Assembly (NCBI RefSeq): GCF_004348335.1
Contig: NZ_SMJW01000051.1
Location: 1-38,474, forward strand
Source of the DNA: Actinomadura bangladeshensis
Lineage (GTDB): Bacteria; Actinomycetota; Actinomycetes; Streptosporangiales; Streptosporangiaceae
Length of the DNA stretch: 38,474 nucleotides
Reading direction: 5' to 3'
Part shown: positions 1 through 8,790 of the stretch, one piece after another
Numbering within the stretch: the first letter of the stretch is position 1
Layout: every line of letters begins with the position of its first letter
Notes under the pieces: generated by a model
Databases searched by the model: none
Told to the model about the DNA's origin: nothing
What the model saw: only the letters and a program-made list of their open reading frames with translations
Position numbers and translations under genes: made by a program

Positions 1-4
1 GGGC

Positions 5-57
5 GGGACGGCGGCGGGGCCCGCGCCCGCGCTCGGCGGCGGGGCCCCGCCCGTCCC
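5..57 (-). terminator. GC-rich hairpin downstream of tkt
   Basis: Bases 5-10 plus 13-22 are complementary to 42-51 plus 52-57, giving a 10 bp and a 6 bp helix separated by a two-base bulge. It begins one base past the transketolase stop codon. There is no clear T-run on the minus strand, so it may be a Rho-assisted terminator or an mRNA-stabilising 3' structure. Confidence 0.4.
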
Positions 58-2184
58 CTAGTTGCCGGTGGTCTCGCCGCGCCCGGCGCCGTGCACGCCG
101 GCCTTGATCAGGCTCGCCTTCGCCGCCGCGACGACCCGCTCGGAGGTGATCCCGAACTGCAGGAACAGCGTCTTGTAGTCCGCGGACGCGCCGAAGTGCT
201 CCAGGCTCACCGACTCGCCGTCGTCGCCGACGTAGCTCCGCCAGCCGAGCGCGACGCCCGCCTCGACCGACACGCGGGCCTTCACCCCGGGCGGGAGGAC
301 CTCCTGCCGGTAGGCGTCGGTCTGCTCCTCGAACCACTCCACGCACGGCATCGACACGACCCGGGTCGGGGTGCCCTCGGCCTGCAGCGCCGTGCGCGCC
401 TCCAGGGCGAGCTGGACCTCGCTGCCGGTCGCGATGAGGATCACCTCGGGCTGCCCGCCGTCGGCGTCGGCCAGCACGTAGCCGCCCTTGGCGACGCCCT
501 CCGCGGACGCGATCTCGCCGCCGCGCTCCAGCGTGGGCAGCTTCTGCCGGGTCAGCGCGAGGCCCGCCGGGCGGTCGGTGTGCCGCAGCACGGTCCGCCA
601 CGCGACCGCGGTCTCGTTGGCGTCCGCCGGCCGGACGACGTCCAGGCCCGGGATCGCCCGCAGCGCCCACAGGTGCTCCACCGGCTGGTGCGTCGGGCCG
701 TCCTCGCCGAGGCCGATCGAGTCGTGCGTCCACACGTAGGTGACCGGCAGCTTCATCAGCGCCGCCAGCCGGACCGCCGGGCGCATGTAGTCGCTGAAGA
801 TCAGGAACGTGCCGCCGTAGGGGCGGGTGCCGCCGTGCAGCGCGATGCCGTTGCAGATCGCGCCCATCGCGTGCTCGCGGACGCCGAAGTGCAGCGTGCG
901 GCCGTAGCGCCCGCCGGGGAACTCCTTGGTCTGGAACTCCTCGGGGATGAAGGACGGCTCGCCCTTCATCGTGGTGTTGTTGCTCTCCGCCAGGTCGGCC
1001 GAGCCGCCCCACAGCTCCGGCAGCACCGGCGCGAGCGAGGCGAGGATCTCACCGGACGCCGCGCGGGTGGCGATCTGCTTGCCGGGCTCGAACGCGGGGA
1101 GCGCCTCGTCCCAGCCGGGCGGCAGCGCGCGCTCGGAGATCCGGTCGTACTCGGCGGCCCGGTCGGGGTTCGCCGCCCGCCACGCGTCGAACGCCTCGTT
1201 CCACGCGGCGTGGTCGGCGCGGCCCCGCGCCGACACCTCGCGGGCGTGCGCCAGCACGTCCTCGGGGACCTGGAAGGTCTCGGCCGGGTCCATGCCGAGG
1301 ATCCGCTTGGTCGCGGCGACCTCGTCGGCGCCGAGCGCCGAGCCGTGGATCTTGCCGGTGTTCTTCTTGTTCGGCGCCGGCCACCCGATGATCGTGCGCA
1401 GCGCGATGAACGACGGCCGGGCCGTCTCGGCCTTCGCCGCGTCGAACGCCGCCGCGAGCGCGGCCACGTTCTCCTCGTAGTCGCCGTTCTCGGTCCAGTC
1501 GACGTGGTGGACGTCCCAGCCGTACGCCGCGTAGCGGGCCCGCACGTCCTCCGACATCGCGATCGCGGTGTCGTCCTCGATCGAGATCTTGTTGTCGTCG
1601 TAGAGCAGCACCAGGTTGCCGAGCCGCTGGTGGGCCGCGAGCGCGCTCGCCTCGTGGCTGATGCCCTCCTCGATGTCGCCGTCGGAGGCGAACGCCCAGA
1701 TCATGTGGTCGAAGGGGGACTCGCCCTGCGGCGCGTCGGGGTCGAACAGGCCGCGCTCGCGGCGGGCCGCCATCGCCATCCCGACCGCGTTCGCGACGCC
1801 CTGCCCGAGCGGCCCCGTGGTCGTCTCGACCCCGGCCGTGTGCCCGTGCTCGGGGTGGCCCGGGGTGAGGCTGCCCCACTTGCGCAGCGCCTTCAGGTCG
1901 TCCAGCGTCATCGGGTAGCCCGACAGGTACAGCTGGATGTACAGGGTCAGGCTGGAGTGCCCGCAGGAGAGCACGAACCTGTCCCGCCCGGCCCAGTGCG
2001 GGTCGGTCGGGTCGTGCCGGAGGTAGCGCTGGAAGAGAAGGTAGGCGGCGGGCGCGAGGCTCATCGCCGTACCGGGGTGGCCGGAGCCCGCCTCCTCGAC
2101 CGCGTCCATGGCGAGGGCGCGGATCACGTCCACCGCGCGCCGGTCCGTCTCGGACCACTCAAACGTGCTGTTGTCCCTGCTCAC
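58..2184 (-). CDS. tkt: transketolase
   Basis: The 708-residue protein is a full-length transketolase, the thiamine-diphosphate and Mg-dependent cytosolic enzyme that moves two-carbon ketol units between sugar phosphates in the non-oxidative pentose phosphate pathway. Visible features are GSGHPGTA (33-40), the cofactor-binding stretch starting at SDGDIEEG (168-175) and ending at the DDN near 196-198, and a full C-terminal pyrimidine and transketolase-C half with FGVREHAMGA and DSIGLGEDGPTHQP. The start is a GTG at 2184; AGGAG lies about 12 bases upstream, which is a long spacing, so the start is probable rather than certain. It is divergent from ctaB across about 560 bp. In actinobacteria tkt is commonly followed by tal and zwf, which would lie left of the window. 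Confidence 0.97.
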   Translation of the reverse strand: MSRDNSTFEWSETDRRAVDVIRALAMDAVEEAGSGHPGTAMSLAPAAYLLFQRYLRHDPTDPHWAGRDRFVLSCGHSSLTLYIQLYLSGYPMTLDDLKALRKWGSLTPGHPEHGHTAGVETTTGPLGQGVANAVGMAMAARRERGLFDPDAPQGESPFDHMIWAFASDGDIEEGISHEASALAAHQRLGNLVLLYDDNKISIEDDTAIAMSEDVRARYAAYGWDVHHVDWTENGDYEENVAALAAAFDAAKAETARPSFIALRTIIGWPAPNKKNTGKIHGSALGADEVAATKRILGMDPAETFQVPEDVLAHAREVSARGRADHAAWNEAFDAWRAANPDRAAEYDRISERALPPGWDEALPAFEPGKQIATRAASGEILASLAPVLPELWGGSADLAESNNTTMKGEPSFIPEEFQTKEFPGGRYGRTLHFGVREHAMGAICNGIALHGGTRPYGGTFLIFSDYMRPAVRLAALMKLPVTYVWTHDSIGLGEDGPTHQPVEHLWALRAIPGLDVVRPADANETAVAWRTVLRHTDRPAGLALTRQKLPTLERGGEIASAEGVAKGGYVLADADGGQPEVILIATGSEVQLALEARTALQAEGTPTRVVSMPCVEWFEEQTDAYRQEVLPPGVKARVSVEAGVALGWRSYVGDDGESVSLEHFGASADYKTLFLQFGITSERVVAAAKASLIKAGVHGAGRGETTGN

Positions 2185-2746
2185 GGAACGCCAGGCTCCT
2201 CTCGAACCGGTGTTTCAAGTCCACTCTGTAATGTTGTGCGCCACAGCTTCCCCGGCCCCGTGCCGCCGCCCGGTCCGCGGCGGGCGAAGATCATGCCGCG
2301 CCCCTGGCGAGCCTATCGCGCGGGAGGGCCGCCGCAGGCCGGGCCGTGCTGAGCCGCGCGCAGCCGCCCGCCGCCGTTCGGTGCCAGTGTGGTGTCGTGC
2401 GGTGCCGTGTGCCGGGGCCGCGCACCGGGGGGGCGGCGCCCGCGGCACCTCCCTGCACCCTTGCCCGGACGCCTCGCGCGCTAACCCCCCGCACGGGGGA
2501 TCCGGCGGGTGATCCGGGACATGCTCCGGGAGGGGCCCGACCGGCCCGGCGGTCACCGTGCGGCGCGTCCGGTGACCCGGTGCACGACTCCCGGAGGGGT
2601 CGGACTACAGTGATTGCGCGGCTGACGGCAAGCGGCCGCGGCAACAAGACCAAGCCGAAGTCGCATGAACCCGAGGCCGGCCCGGAACACGGGGGCACCG
2701 CCGAGGTGGACCGATTTCTCATCCCTAGTTGGACGTGGACCCGATT
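2185..2746. other. tkt-ctaB divergent intergenic region
   Basis: About 560 bp without a convincing gene. The open frames across it are shadows with no recognisable domain. It holds a short inverted repeat TGTG-CGC-CACA at 2235-2245 near the tkt side and a candidate -10 TACAGT at 2606-2611 on the ctaB side without a good -35. The rest is GC-rich with no other structure I can defend. Confidence 0.5.
2606..2611 (+). promoter_or_regulatory. candidate -10 element upstream of ctaB
   Basis: TACAGT fits the actinobacterial TANNNT -10 pattern and stands out in the GC-rich spacer. No good TTGAC-like -35 is visible 16-19 bp upstream. It would give a leader of roughly 130 bases before ctaB. Confidence 0.3.
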
Positions 2747-3736
2747 GTGACGGTGCTCAGTAACAAGCGCGGGGTCGAGCTCGACGAGCGGGTGCCGGGG
2801 GCGCTCGCTCCGGCCCTCGTGCCCAACCCCGCCGAAAGCGCCGCCCGCCGGACGGTGGGCGCGAGCCTGCGCGCCTATGTGGCGCTCACCAAGCCGCGCG
2901 TCATCGAGCTGCTGCTGATCACCACCATCCCGGTGATGTTCCTGGCCGCCGACGGCGTCCCGCCCCTGTCCACGGTGCTGCTGACGCTGGCGTTCGGGAC
3001 GATGTCCGCCGGATCCGCCAACGCGATCAACTGCTACATCGACCGCGACATCGACGCCAAGATGCGCCGCACCCGGCGCCGCCCGCTCGCCCGCCACCAG
3101 GTCACCCCGGCCCGCGCCCTGATCTTCGGGGTGACGCTGGCCGTGCTGTCCACGGCCGGGTTCCTGCTGGCGGTCAACCCGGTCGCCGCGGCCGGATCGC
3201 TGTTCGCGATCCTGTTCTACGTCTTCGTGTACTCGCTGCTGCTCAAGCGGCGCACCTCCCAGAACGTCGTGTGGGGCGGCATCGCCGGGTGCATGCCCGT
3301 CCTCATCGGCTGGGCCGCGATCACCGGGTCCGTCGCCTGGACGCCGTTCGTGCTGTTCATGGTGGTGTTCCTGTGGACGCCGCCGCACACCTGGACGCTG
3401 GCGATGCGCTACCGCGAGGACTACGCCGTCGCCAAGGTCCCGATGCTGCCGGTCGTCGCGTCCGAGCGCCGCGTCGTCACCGAGAGCCTCGCCTACACCT
3501 ACGCCACCGTCGCGGCCTCGCTGGCGCTGTGGCCGGTCGCCGGGATGAGCCCGGTGTACGGGGCCGTCGCGGTCGTGCTCGGCCTGGTGTTCCTCGCCGA
3601 GGGGCACCGGCTGCTGAAGGCGGTGCGCGCCGGGGTGACCGGCGTCCACCTGCGGCCGATGCGGTTCTTCCACCTCTCCAACGTGTACCTGGCGCTGCTG
3701 TTCACCGCCGTGGCGGCCGACCCGCTGCTGCACTGA
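2747..3736 (+). CDS. ctaB: protoheme IX farnesyltransferase (heme O synthase)
   Basis: This UbiA-superfamily integral membrane prenyltransferase converts heme B to heme O for cytochrome c oxidase. The hallmark is the first Asp-rich motif N-x3-D-x3-D around residues 95-103 ([12 protein letters not shown]) followed by RRTRRRPL, preceded by [12 protein letters not shown] at 46-57. Several hydrophobic helices follow, plus the second loop [17 protein letters not shown]. The start is uncertain: the frame is open from a TTG at 2729, with GTG codons at 2735, 2747 and 2753 and no clear ribosome-binding site. I chose 2747, giving 329 residues; the conserved domain begins near residue 39. ctaA, which uses its product, lies two genes downstream on the same strand. 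Confidence 0.95.
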   Translation: MTVLSNKRGVELDERVPGALAPALVPNPAESAARRTVGASLRAYVALTKPRVIELLLITTIPVMFLAADGVPPLSTVLLTLAFGTMSAGSANAINCYIDRDIDAKMRRTRRRPLARHQVTPARALIFGVTLAVLSTAGFLLAVNPVAAAGSLFAILFYVFVYSLLLKRRTSQNVVWGGIAGCMPVLIGWAAITGSVAWTPFVLFMVVFLWTPPHTWTLAMRYREDYAVAKVPMLPVVASERRVVTESLAYTYATVAASLALWPVAGMSPVYGAVAVVLGLVFLAEGHRLLKAVRAGVTGVHLRPMRFFHLSNVYLALLFTAVAADPLLH

Positions 3737-3798
3737 GCCGGCGCGGCCGGCCGGTCACCGCCGGTGACGGTCGGCCCGGCGCCGGACACGGCTTCGGT

Positions 3799-3804
3799 TA
3801 CCCT
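3799..3804 (+). promoter_or_regulatory. -10 element of a leaderless promoter for the PrsW-like gene
   Basis: TACCCT is followed by six bases (CACGTC) and then the ATG at 3811, so transcription would begin at the start codon. No Shine-Dalgarno sequence is present. The -35 region is poor. Confidence 0.45.
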
Positions 3805-3810
3805 CACGTC

Positions 3811-5037
3811 ATGGCGCGCATGGATCCGAAAGCGGTGCTGGAAGGCCGGGTGCCGGGCAGGCCCCCGGTCGGCCTCATCGTCGGCATGACCGTGTCCGGG
3901 CTCTGCATCCTGATCGCGTTCGGCGCGGACGCGGCGCTCGGCGGGGCCGGATTCTGGGTCGGGGTGCTGCTCGCCATCCTCCCGATCCCGGTCCTGGTCG
4001 CGCTCGCCCTCACGCTGGACCGGCTGGAGCCGGAACCGCCGCGCGCCCTGGCCTTCTCGTTCATGTGGGGGGCGGGCATCGCCGTGCTCGGCGCGCTCGT
4101 CCTCAACACCGCCGGGCTGCTGTACGTGACCGTGCCCATCTTCGGGGAGACCGAGGGCCACTTCGTCAGCGCCACGTTCGGCGCGCCGATCATCGAGGAG
4201 ACGCTGAAGGGCGCCGTCCTGTTCGGCCTGCTGTGGTTCCGCCGCAACGAGATCGACGGCTTCGCCGACGGCATCATCTACGCCGCGATGGTCGGCCTCG
4301 GCTTCGCCATGATGGAGAACATCACCTACTACATGCGGGCGTTCGAGGACGGCGGCGCCCAGCAGCTCCAGGCGGTGTTCATCCTGCGCGGCCTCATCGC
4401 GCCGCTCAGCCACCCCCTGTTCACGTCCATGACCGGGCTCGGCGTCGCCTACGCCGCCACGCACCGGCGCGGCCAGCTCGCCGCGCCGCTCGCCGGGCTG
4501 CTCGGCGCTATGGTCCTGCACGGGCTGTGGAACGGCTCCGCGGGCGCGTTCGGGCTCGCCGGCCTCGGCATCGTCTACCTGCTGGACTTCTGCGTCCTGG
4601 TCGCGCTGATCGTGATCGTCTTCGTCGAGCGGCGCGGCACCGTCCGCCGCATCGAGACCTACCTGCCGATGTACGCCGGGACGGGCCTGGTGACGCCGCA
4701 GGACGTGCGGATGCTGCGCTCCATCCCGTCCCGCCGCGCCGCCCGCCGCTGGGCCCGGTCGGTCGGCGGGCCGCCCGCCGGCCGCGCCATGACCGACTAC
4801 CAGCTCGCCGCGACGGAGCTGGCGCTGCTGCACAAGCGCGCCGACCGCGGGGTGGCCGAGCAGCGCTGGTTCGTCACCCGCCGCGACTCGCTGCTGGAGC
4901 TGATGTCCCTGGCCCGGCAGGCGTTCCTGCGCACGCCGCTGCGCCCCGGGGCGGCCTGGCCGGCCGGCCCGCCGTGGGCGGGGCAGGGCCCGTCGGGGTT
5001 CCTGCCGCCGCGGCCGCCCGGCCCCTACGGCACGTAA
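3811..5037 (+). CDS. PrsW family intramembrane glutamic-type protease
   Basis: A 408-residue membrane protein of the PrsW/CPBP-like family. Visible catalytic-type motifs are EE-x2-K (E129, E130, K133, in PIIEETLKGA), EN at 169-170 in a membrane helix, SHPLF with H201 and the MVLHGLWN motif with H237. About eight hydrophobic segments lie between residues 20 and 275. In Bacillus PrsW cleaves an anti-sigma factor; the substrate here is unknown, and no anti-sigma or sigma gene lies in the window. The last 130 or so residues are a cytosolic-looking, basic, then Pro/Gly-rich tail. The ATG at 3811 has no ribosome-binding site but a -10-like TACCCT six bases before it. The gene sits between ctaB and ctaA on the same strand. 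Confidence 0.88.
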   Translation: MARMDPKAVLEGRVPGRPPVGLIVGMTVSGLCILIAFGADAALGGAGFWVGVLLAILPIPVLVALALTLDRLEPEPPRALAFSFMWGAGIAVLGALVLNTAGLLYVTVPIFGETEGHFVSATFGAPIIEETLKGAVLFGLLWFRRNEIDGFADGIIYAAMVGLGFAMMENITYYMRAFEDGGAQQLQAVFILRGLIAPLSHPLFTSMTGLGVAYAATHRRGQLAAPLAGLLGAMVLHGLWNGSAGAFGLAGLGIVYLLDFCVLVALIVIVFVERRGTVRRIETYLPMYAGTGLVTPQDVRMLRSIPSRRAARRWARSVGGPPAGRAMTDYQLAATELALLHKRADRGVAEQRWFVTRRDSLLELMSLARQAFLRTPLRPGAAWPAGPPWAGQGPSGFLPPRPPGPYGT

Positions 5038-5072
5038 CCGGGGGTCGGGTCGAGGGCACGGGCACCCGGCCA

Positions 5073-5078
5073 TACGAT
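5073..5078 (+). promoter_or_regulatory. -10 element of a leaderless promoter for ctaA
   Basis: TACGAT is followed by seven bases and then the GTG at 5086. No Shine-Dalgarno sequence precedes the start, so a leaderless mRNA is likely. Confidence 0.5.
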
Positions 5079-5085
5079 TGGTGCC

Positions 5086-6081
5086 GTGGCTGAGCGACCG
5101 TCGTCGAATCCCGCGATCCGGACCTGGAACGCCGTGTGGCGTCCGACCCCCGGATCGCTGCGGCTGCTCGCGCTCCTCGGCGTCATCGGCAACGTGCTCA
5201 TCGTCATCAGCGGCGGCGCCGTCCGCGTCACCAAGTCCGGGCTCGGCTGCCCCGAATGGCCGCGGTGCACCGGCGACAGCCTCGTCCCCACGCACAGCCC
5301 CGAGCACCACCTGCTGAACATGTCGATCGAGTTCGGCAACCGGATGGTCACCTTCCTGGTGCTGGGCATCGGCGTCCTGGTGTTCGTCGCGGCGCTGCGG
5401 CTGCGGCCGCGCCGCAAGGAGCTCGTGTGGTGGGCGCTGGCGCAGCCGATGAGCGTGGTCGCGCAGGCGGTCATCGGCGGCATCGTCGTCCTCACCAAGC
5501 TGCACCCGGCGGCCGTGTCGCTGCACTTCCTCGTCTCGCCGGCGCTGCTGGTCTTCTGCGTGGCGCTGTGGGTCCGCGCCGGGGAGGGCGACGCCCCGCC
5601 GCGCCGCCTCGCCGGGCCGTGGACGCGCGGCCTCGCCGCCGCGCTGCTGGTCTCCTGCGCCGCCGTCCTCGTCGCGGGCACCGTCGTCACCGGCACCGGC
5701 CCGCACGCGGGGGACGCCGAGTCCCGCCGCTACGGGTTCAACATCACCGACGTCGCCCGCATCCACGGCGAGCTGGCCTGGCTCACCATCGGCCTGACCC
5801 TCGCGGTGATCGCCGCCCTCTACCGCACGGGCGCCCCGGCCGCCGCGCGGCGCCGCGCGCTGGAGCTGGCCGGCCTGATCGTGATCCAGGGCGCCATCGG
5901 CTACACCCAGTACTTCCTCGGCGTCCCCGCGGGCCTGGTGCTGCTGCACATGCTCGGCTCGGTGCTGATGTGGATCGCTGCGTTCCGCCTGTTCTTCGCC
6001 CTCCGCGACCGGGGCCCCGTCCCCGCCGCCGCGCCCGCGCCCGCCGCCGTCCGGCAGGCGGAGGCCCCGCAGCCCGCCTGA
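5086..6081 (+). CDS. ctaA: COX15/CtaA heme A synthase
   Basis: A 331-residue, eight-helix membrane protein that oxidises the heme O made by CtaB to heme A. The first outer loop carries C55 and C61 (GCPEWPRC), the redox-active cysteine pair known in Bacillus-type CtaA. Candidate heme-ligand histidines are H140, H147, H227 (RIHGE) and H288 (LLHMLG). At the position where many family members have E-x2-H-R, this protein reads EFGNR (82-86), so the usual first histidine is Asn. The C-terminal 30 residues are Pro/Ala-rich. The GTG start at 5086 lacks a ribosome-binding site and fits a leaderless transcript. It converges on polX with only four bases between the stop codons. Confidence 0.95.
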   Translation: MAERPSSNPAIRTWNAVWRPTPGSLRLLALLGVIGNVLIVISGGAVRVTKSGLGCPEWPRCTGDSLVPTHSPEHHLLNMSIEFGNRMVTFLVLGIGVLVFVAALRLRPRRKELVWWALAQPMSVVAQAVIGGIVVLTKLHPAAVSLHFLVSPALLVFCVALWVRAGEGDAPPRRLAGPWTRGLAAALLVSCAAVLVAGTVVTGTGPHAGDAESRRYGFNITDVARIHGELAWLTIGLTLAVIAALYRTGAPAAARRRALELAGLIVIQGAIGYTQYFLGVPAGLVLLHMLGSVLMWIAAFRLFFALRDRGPVPAAAPAPAAVRQAEAPQPA

Positions 6082-6085
6082 CGGC

Positions 6086-7804
6086 TCACCGCTTCCGGAG
6101 GAACTCGCGGAGCCGGGGCAGGGGCCAGGTGTTGACGACGTCGTCGGGGGTCAGCCAGCCGCGCTGGGCGGTGCCGACGCCGTAGCGGATGTTGCGGTGG
6201 TCGCTCAGCGAGTGCGCGTCGGTGTCGATGGAGAACTTCACGCCGAACCGCTTCGCGCGGCGGATCAGGTCGGCGGGCAGGTCGAGCCGGTCGGGGAACG
6301 AGTCGATCTCCATGGCGGTGCCGGTGCGGGCGGCGGCGCGGAAGACCTCGTCCCAGTCGGCGTCCACCGGCGGGCGGCGGCCCATGCTGCGGGCCGTGGG
6401 GTGGCCGATGACGTGGACGTGCGGGTTCTCGCAGGCCCGGACGAGGCGGCGGGTCATCGCGTCCCGGTCCTGGGTGAAGTGGGAGTGGACGGACGCGACG
6501 CAGATGTCGAAGCCGGAGAGGAAGTCCGCGTCCCAGTCGACGCCGCCGTCGGGGTCGATGTTGAGCTCGGTGCCGTGGAGCAGGACGAGGTCGGGATACC
6601 GCTTCTGCAGTTCGGCGACCTCGGCGCGCTGGGCGAGCTTCTTCTCGTCCGTCATGCGCTGCATCACCAGGTCGGGCGCGTGGTCGGTGATCGCGTAGTA
6701 CTCCAGGCCGCGGGCCCGCGCGGCCGCGGCCATGTCCGCGAGGGACGCGACGCCGTCGGTCAGGTCGGTGTGGCTGTGCAGGTCGCCGCGCAGGTCGTCG
6801 GCGGTGACGAGGCGGGGCAGCTCGTCCTTGAGGGCCGCCTCGATCTCGCCGGTGTCCTCCCGGAGGGTGGGATGGACCCAGGGCAGGCCCAGCCGCTCGT
6901 AGACCTCCTCCTCGGTCTCGGACACGATCAGCTCGTCGGACTCGGCGTCGAACAGGCCGTACTCCGACAGCTTGAGGCCCGCCTTGACGGCGATCTCGCG
7001 GGTGCGGATGTTGTGGGCCTGCGAGCCGGTGAAGTACTGCAGCGCCGCGCCCCACGACTCGGGCGGGACGACGCGCAGATCGACCTGCAGGCCCGTGGAG
7101 GTGCGGATCGAGGTCTTCTTGTCGCCGCCCACGACGACCTCCGCGACGAGCGGCAGCGCGGTGAACGCCTCCATGATCGGGCGCGGGTCGCGGGAGGCGG
7201 CGAGGACGTCCACGTCGCCGATCGTCTCGCGCATCCGGCGCAGCGACCCGGCGTGCTCGCAGCGCTCCACCTGCGGGAGCTCCGAGAGGGCGGCGACGAC
7301 CTCGTCGGCGACGCCCGCGGCCGCGTCGACCAGGACGCGCTCACCGGAGCTGCGCATCAGCTCGATGCCGCGGAGGATGTTCTCCTCGGTCTTGGCGCCG
7401 AAGCCCTTGAGACCGCGCAGGCGGCCCTCCCCGATGGCGGCCGCGAGCTCGTCCACCGACGAGATGCCGAGCTCCTCGTAGACGGCCAGGGCCTTCTTCG
7501 GGCCGAGCGTCGGGATGGCGGTGAGCGCCCGGACCCCGGCGGGGATCTGCGTCCGCAGCTCCTCGACCTGCCGGATCGTGCCGGTCGTGGTGTAGTCGAG
7601 GACCTTCTTCGCGATCGCCTCGCCCACAGTCGGGATCGTGCGCAGCCCGGCCAGGTCGAGATCGGCGATGTCGTCCGGGTATCCGGCGATCGCTCGCGCG
7701 GCCTTCTCGTACGCCCGGATCTTGAAGGCGTCGCCGCCCGTGATCGACAGCAGGTCGGCCAGTTCCTGGATGAGGGCTGCGGCCTCGTCGTTCGCGCGTG
7801 CCAT
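6086..7804 (-). CDS. polX: DNA polymerase X family protein with PHP domain
   Basis: A 572-residue bacterial PolX. From the N-terminus it shows a helical 8-kDa-like domain with helix-hairpin-helix signatures (IPTVGEAIAKK, IPTLGPKKA, LKGFGAKTEENI), then the palm with GSLRRMRETIGDVDVL, where D197 and D199 are metal ligands and D242 (LQVDLRV) is the third acid. A PHP phosphoesterase domain follows, beginning at DLHSHTDLTDG (341-351), with further metal ligands in ITDHA, GTELNI, SVHSH, IGHPTAR and DTDAHS. In characterised homologues it fills gaps and resects ends in base-excision repair. The ATG at 7804 has a -10-like TAGACT seven bases upstream and no ribosome-binding site. It lies 39 bp downstream of prcB on the same strand. 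Confidence 0.95.
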   Translation of the reverse strand: MARANDEAAALIQELADLLSITGGDAFKIRAYEKAARAIAGYPDDIADLDLAGLRTIPTVGEAIAKKVLDYTTTGTIRQVEELRTQIPAGVRALTAIPTLGPKKALAVYEELGISSVDELAAAIGEGRLRGLKGFGAKTEENILRGIELMRSSGERVLVDAAAGVADEVVAALSELPQVERCEHAGSLRRMRETIGDVDVLAASRDPRPIMEAFTALPLVAEVVVGGDKKTSIRTSTGLQVDLRVVPPESWGAALQYFTGSQAHNIRTREIAVKAGLKLSEYGLFDAESDELIVSETEEEVYERLGLPWVHPTLREDTGEIEAALKDELPRLVTADDLRGDLHSHTDLTDGVASLADMAAAARARGLEYYAITDHAPDLVMQRMTDEKKLAQRAEVAELQKRYPDLVLLHGTELNIDPDGGVDWDADFLSGFDICVASVHSHFTQDRDAMTRRLVRACENPHVHVIGHPTARSMGRRPPVDADWDEVFRAAARTGTAMEIDSFPDRLDLPADLIRRAKRFGVKFSIDTDAHSLSDHRNIRYGVGTAQRGWLTPDDVVNTWPLPRLREFLRKR

Positions 7805-7811
7805 ACGGCCG

Positions 7812-7817
7812 AGTCTA
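7812..7817 (-). promoter_or_regulatory. -10 element of a leaderless promoter for polX
   Basis: On the minus strand TAGACT is followed by seven bases and the polX ATG, inside the 39 bp between prcB and polX. The polymerase gene therefore probably has its own start of transcription as well as any read-through. Confidence 0.5.
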
Positions 7818-7843
7818 GAAGCCGGGTACGACGTTCCCCGTGA

Positions 7844-8680
7844 TCAGCGCAGCGGCGCGGTGGGGCCGCCCGGGTTCTCCATGCGGCCCCGCACGACCTC
7901 CTCGGCGATCGCGGACACCTGGTCCTCGGGGAGGCGCCGGTAGCCGTCCTCGGTGACGACCGCGATCGTCGGGTAGATGCGCCGCATCGGGTCGGGCCCG
8001 CCGGTGGCGGTGTCGTCGTCGGCCGCGTCGAACATGGCCTGGACGCAGACGGTGGCGGCGTCCTCCAGCGACAGGTCGCGCCGGTAGAGCTTCTTCAGCG
8101 CGCCCAGCGCGTAGGGGGAGCCGGACCCGTCCGCGTGGAAGTCGCGGGCCTCCTGCGGCGCGCCGGTGATGTCGTAGGTGTAGATCCGCCCCTCGCCCGT
8201 GCCGGGGTCGTAGCCGGTGAACAGCGGGACGACCGCGAGGCCCTGCAGCGCCTGGGCGAGGTTGGCCTGGATGACGGCGCCCAGCCGGCGGGCCTTGCCC
8301 GGCAGCGACAGCGGGACCGTCTCCATCTTCTCGTAGTGCTCCAGCTCGACCTGGAACAGCCGGACCATCTCCAGCGCCAGCCCGACCGTCCCCGCGAACG
8401 CGACCGCCGAGTACTCGTCGGCGCGCTGGACCTTGTCCAGCTCCCGGTAGGCGATGCGGTTGCCCTGCGTGGCGCGTCGGTCGCCCGCCATCATGACGCC
8501 GCCGGGGAACTCCAGCGCCAGGACGGTCGTGCCGTGCGGCACCTCGGGCGCGTCGCCCTCCGGGACGCGGTTGACCGGCAGCAGCTCGGGGGAGTGCAGG
8601 CGCAGGAAGTCGACGAACGACGCCGACCCTCCCTCGAAGAACTCGGGCGGGATCCCCTGGTCCTCGGTCCGGCCGATCAC
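7844..8680 (-). CDS. prcB: proteasome subunit beta (isolated copy)
   Basis: A 278-residue 20S proteasome beta subunit. A propeptide of about 50 residues contains SFVDFLRLHSPELLP and ends at HG, followed by T51 (HGTTVLALEFPGG), the expected N-terminal catalytic threonine after autocleavage. MAGDRRATQGN, the SGSPYALGALKKLY region and the very conserved DAADDDTATGGPD are all present. A GTG start at 8680 follows GGAGAGGAG at good spacing; the frame is open further upstream but that part has no family match. The usual actinobacterial setting is arc/mpa-dop-pup-prcB-prcA-pafA, and none of those genes is here. The neighbours are an EamA transporter and polX. It may be a second beta subunit or a relocated one. 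Confidence 0.95.
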   Translation of the reverse strand: MIGRTEDQGIPPEFFEGGSASFVDFLRLHSPELLPVNRVPEGDAPEVPHGTTVLALEFPGGVMMAGDRRATQGNRIAYRELDKVQRADEYSAVAFAGTVGLALEMVRLFQVELEHYEKMETVPLSLPGKARRLGAVIQANLAQALQGLAVVPLFTGYDPGTGEGRIYTYDITGAPQEARDFHADGSGSPYALGALKKLYRRDLSLEDAATVCVQAMFDAADDDTATGGPDPMRRIYPTIAVVTEDGYRRLPEDQVSAIAEEVVRGRMENPGGPTAPLR

Positions 8681-8790
8681 GGCGGCTCCTCTCCCCACGC
8701 TGGACGACCCGTGCCTTGATCCGTGCGTGATGCCTTTACGCGGATCTCCTTGCACGCCGATCCTTCCACGCTGCCACATCGGGCCGCCAC

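Noticed and set aside
8681..8790. N-terminal extension of the proteasome beta subunit
   Set aside because: The frame is open but the added residues do not match the family, and a good ribosome-binding site precedes GTG 8680.
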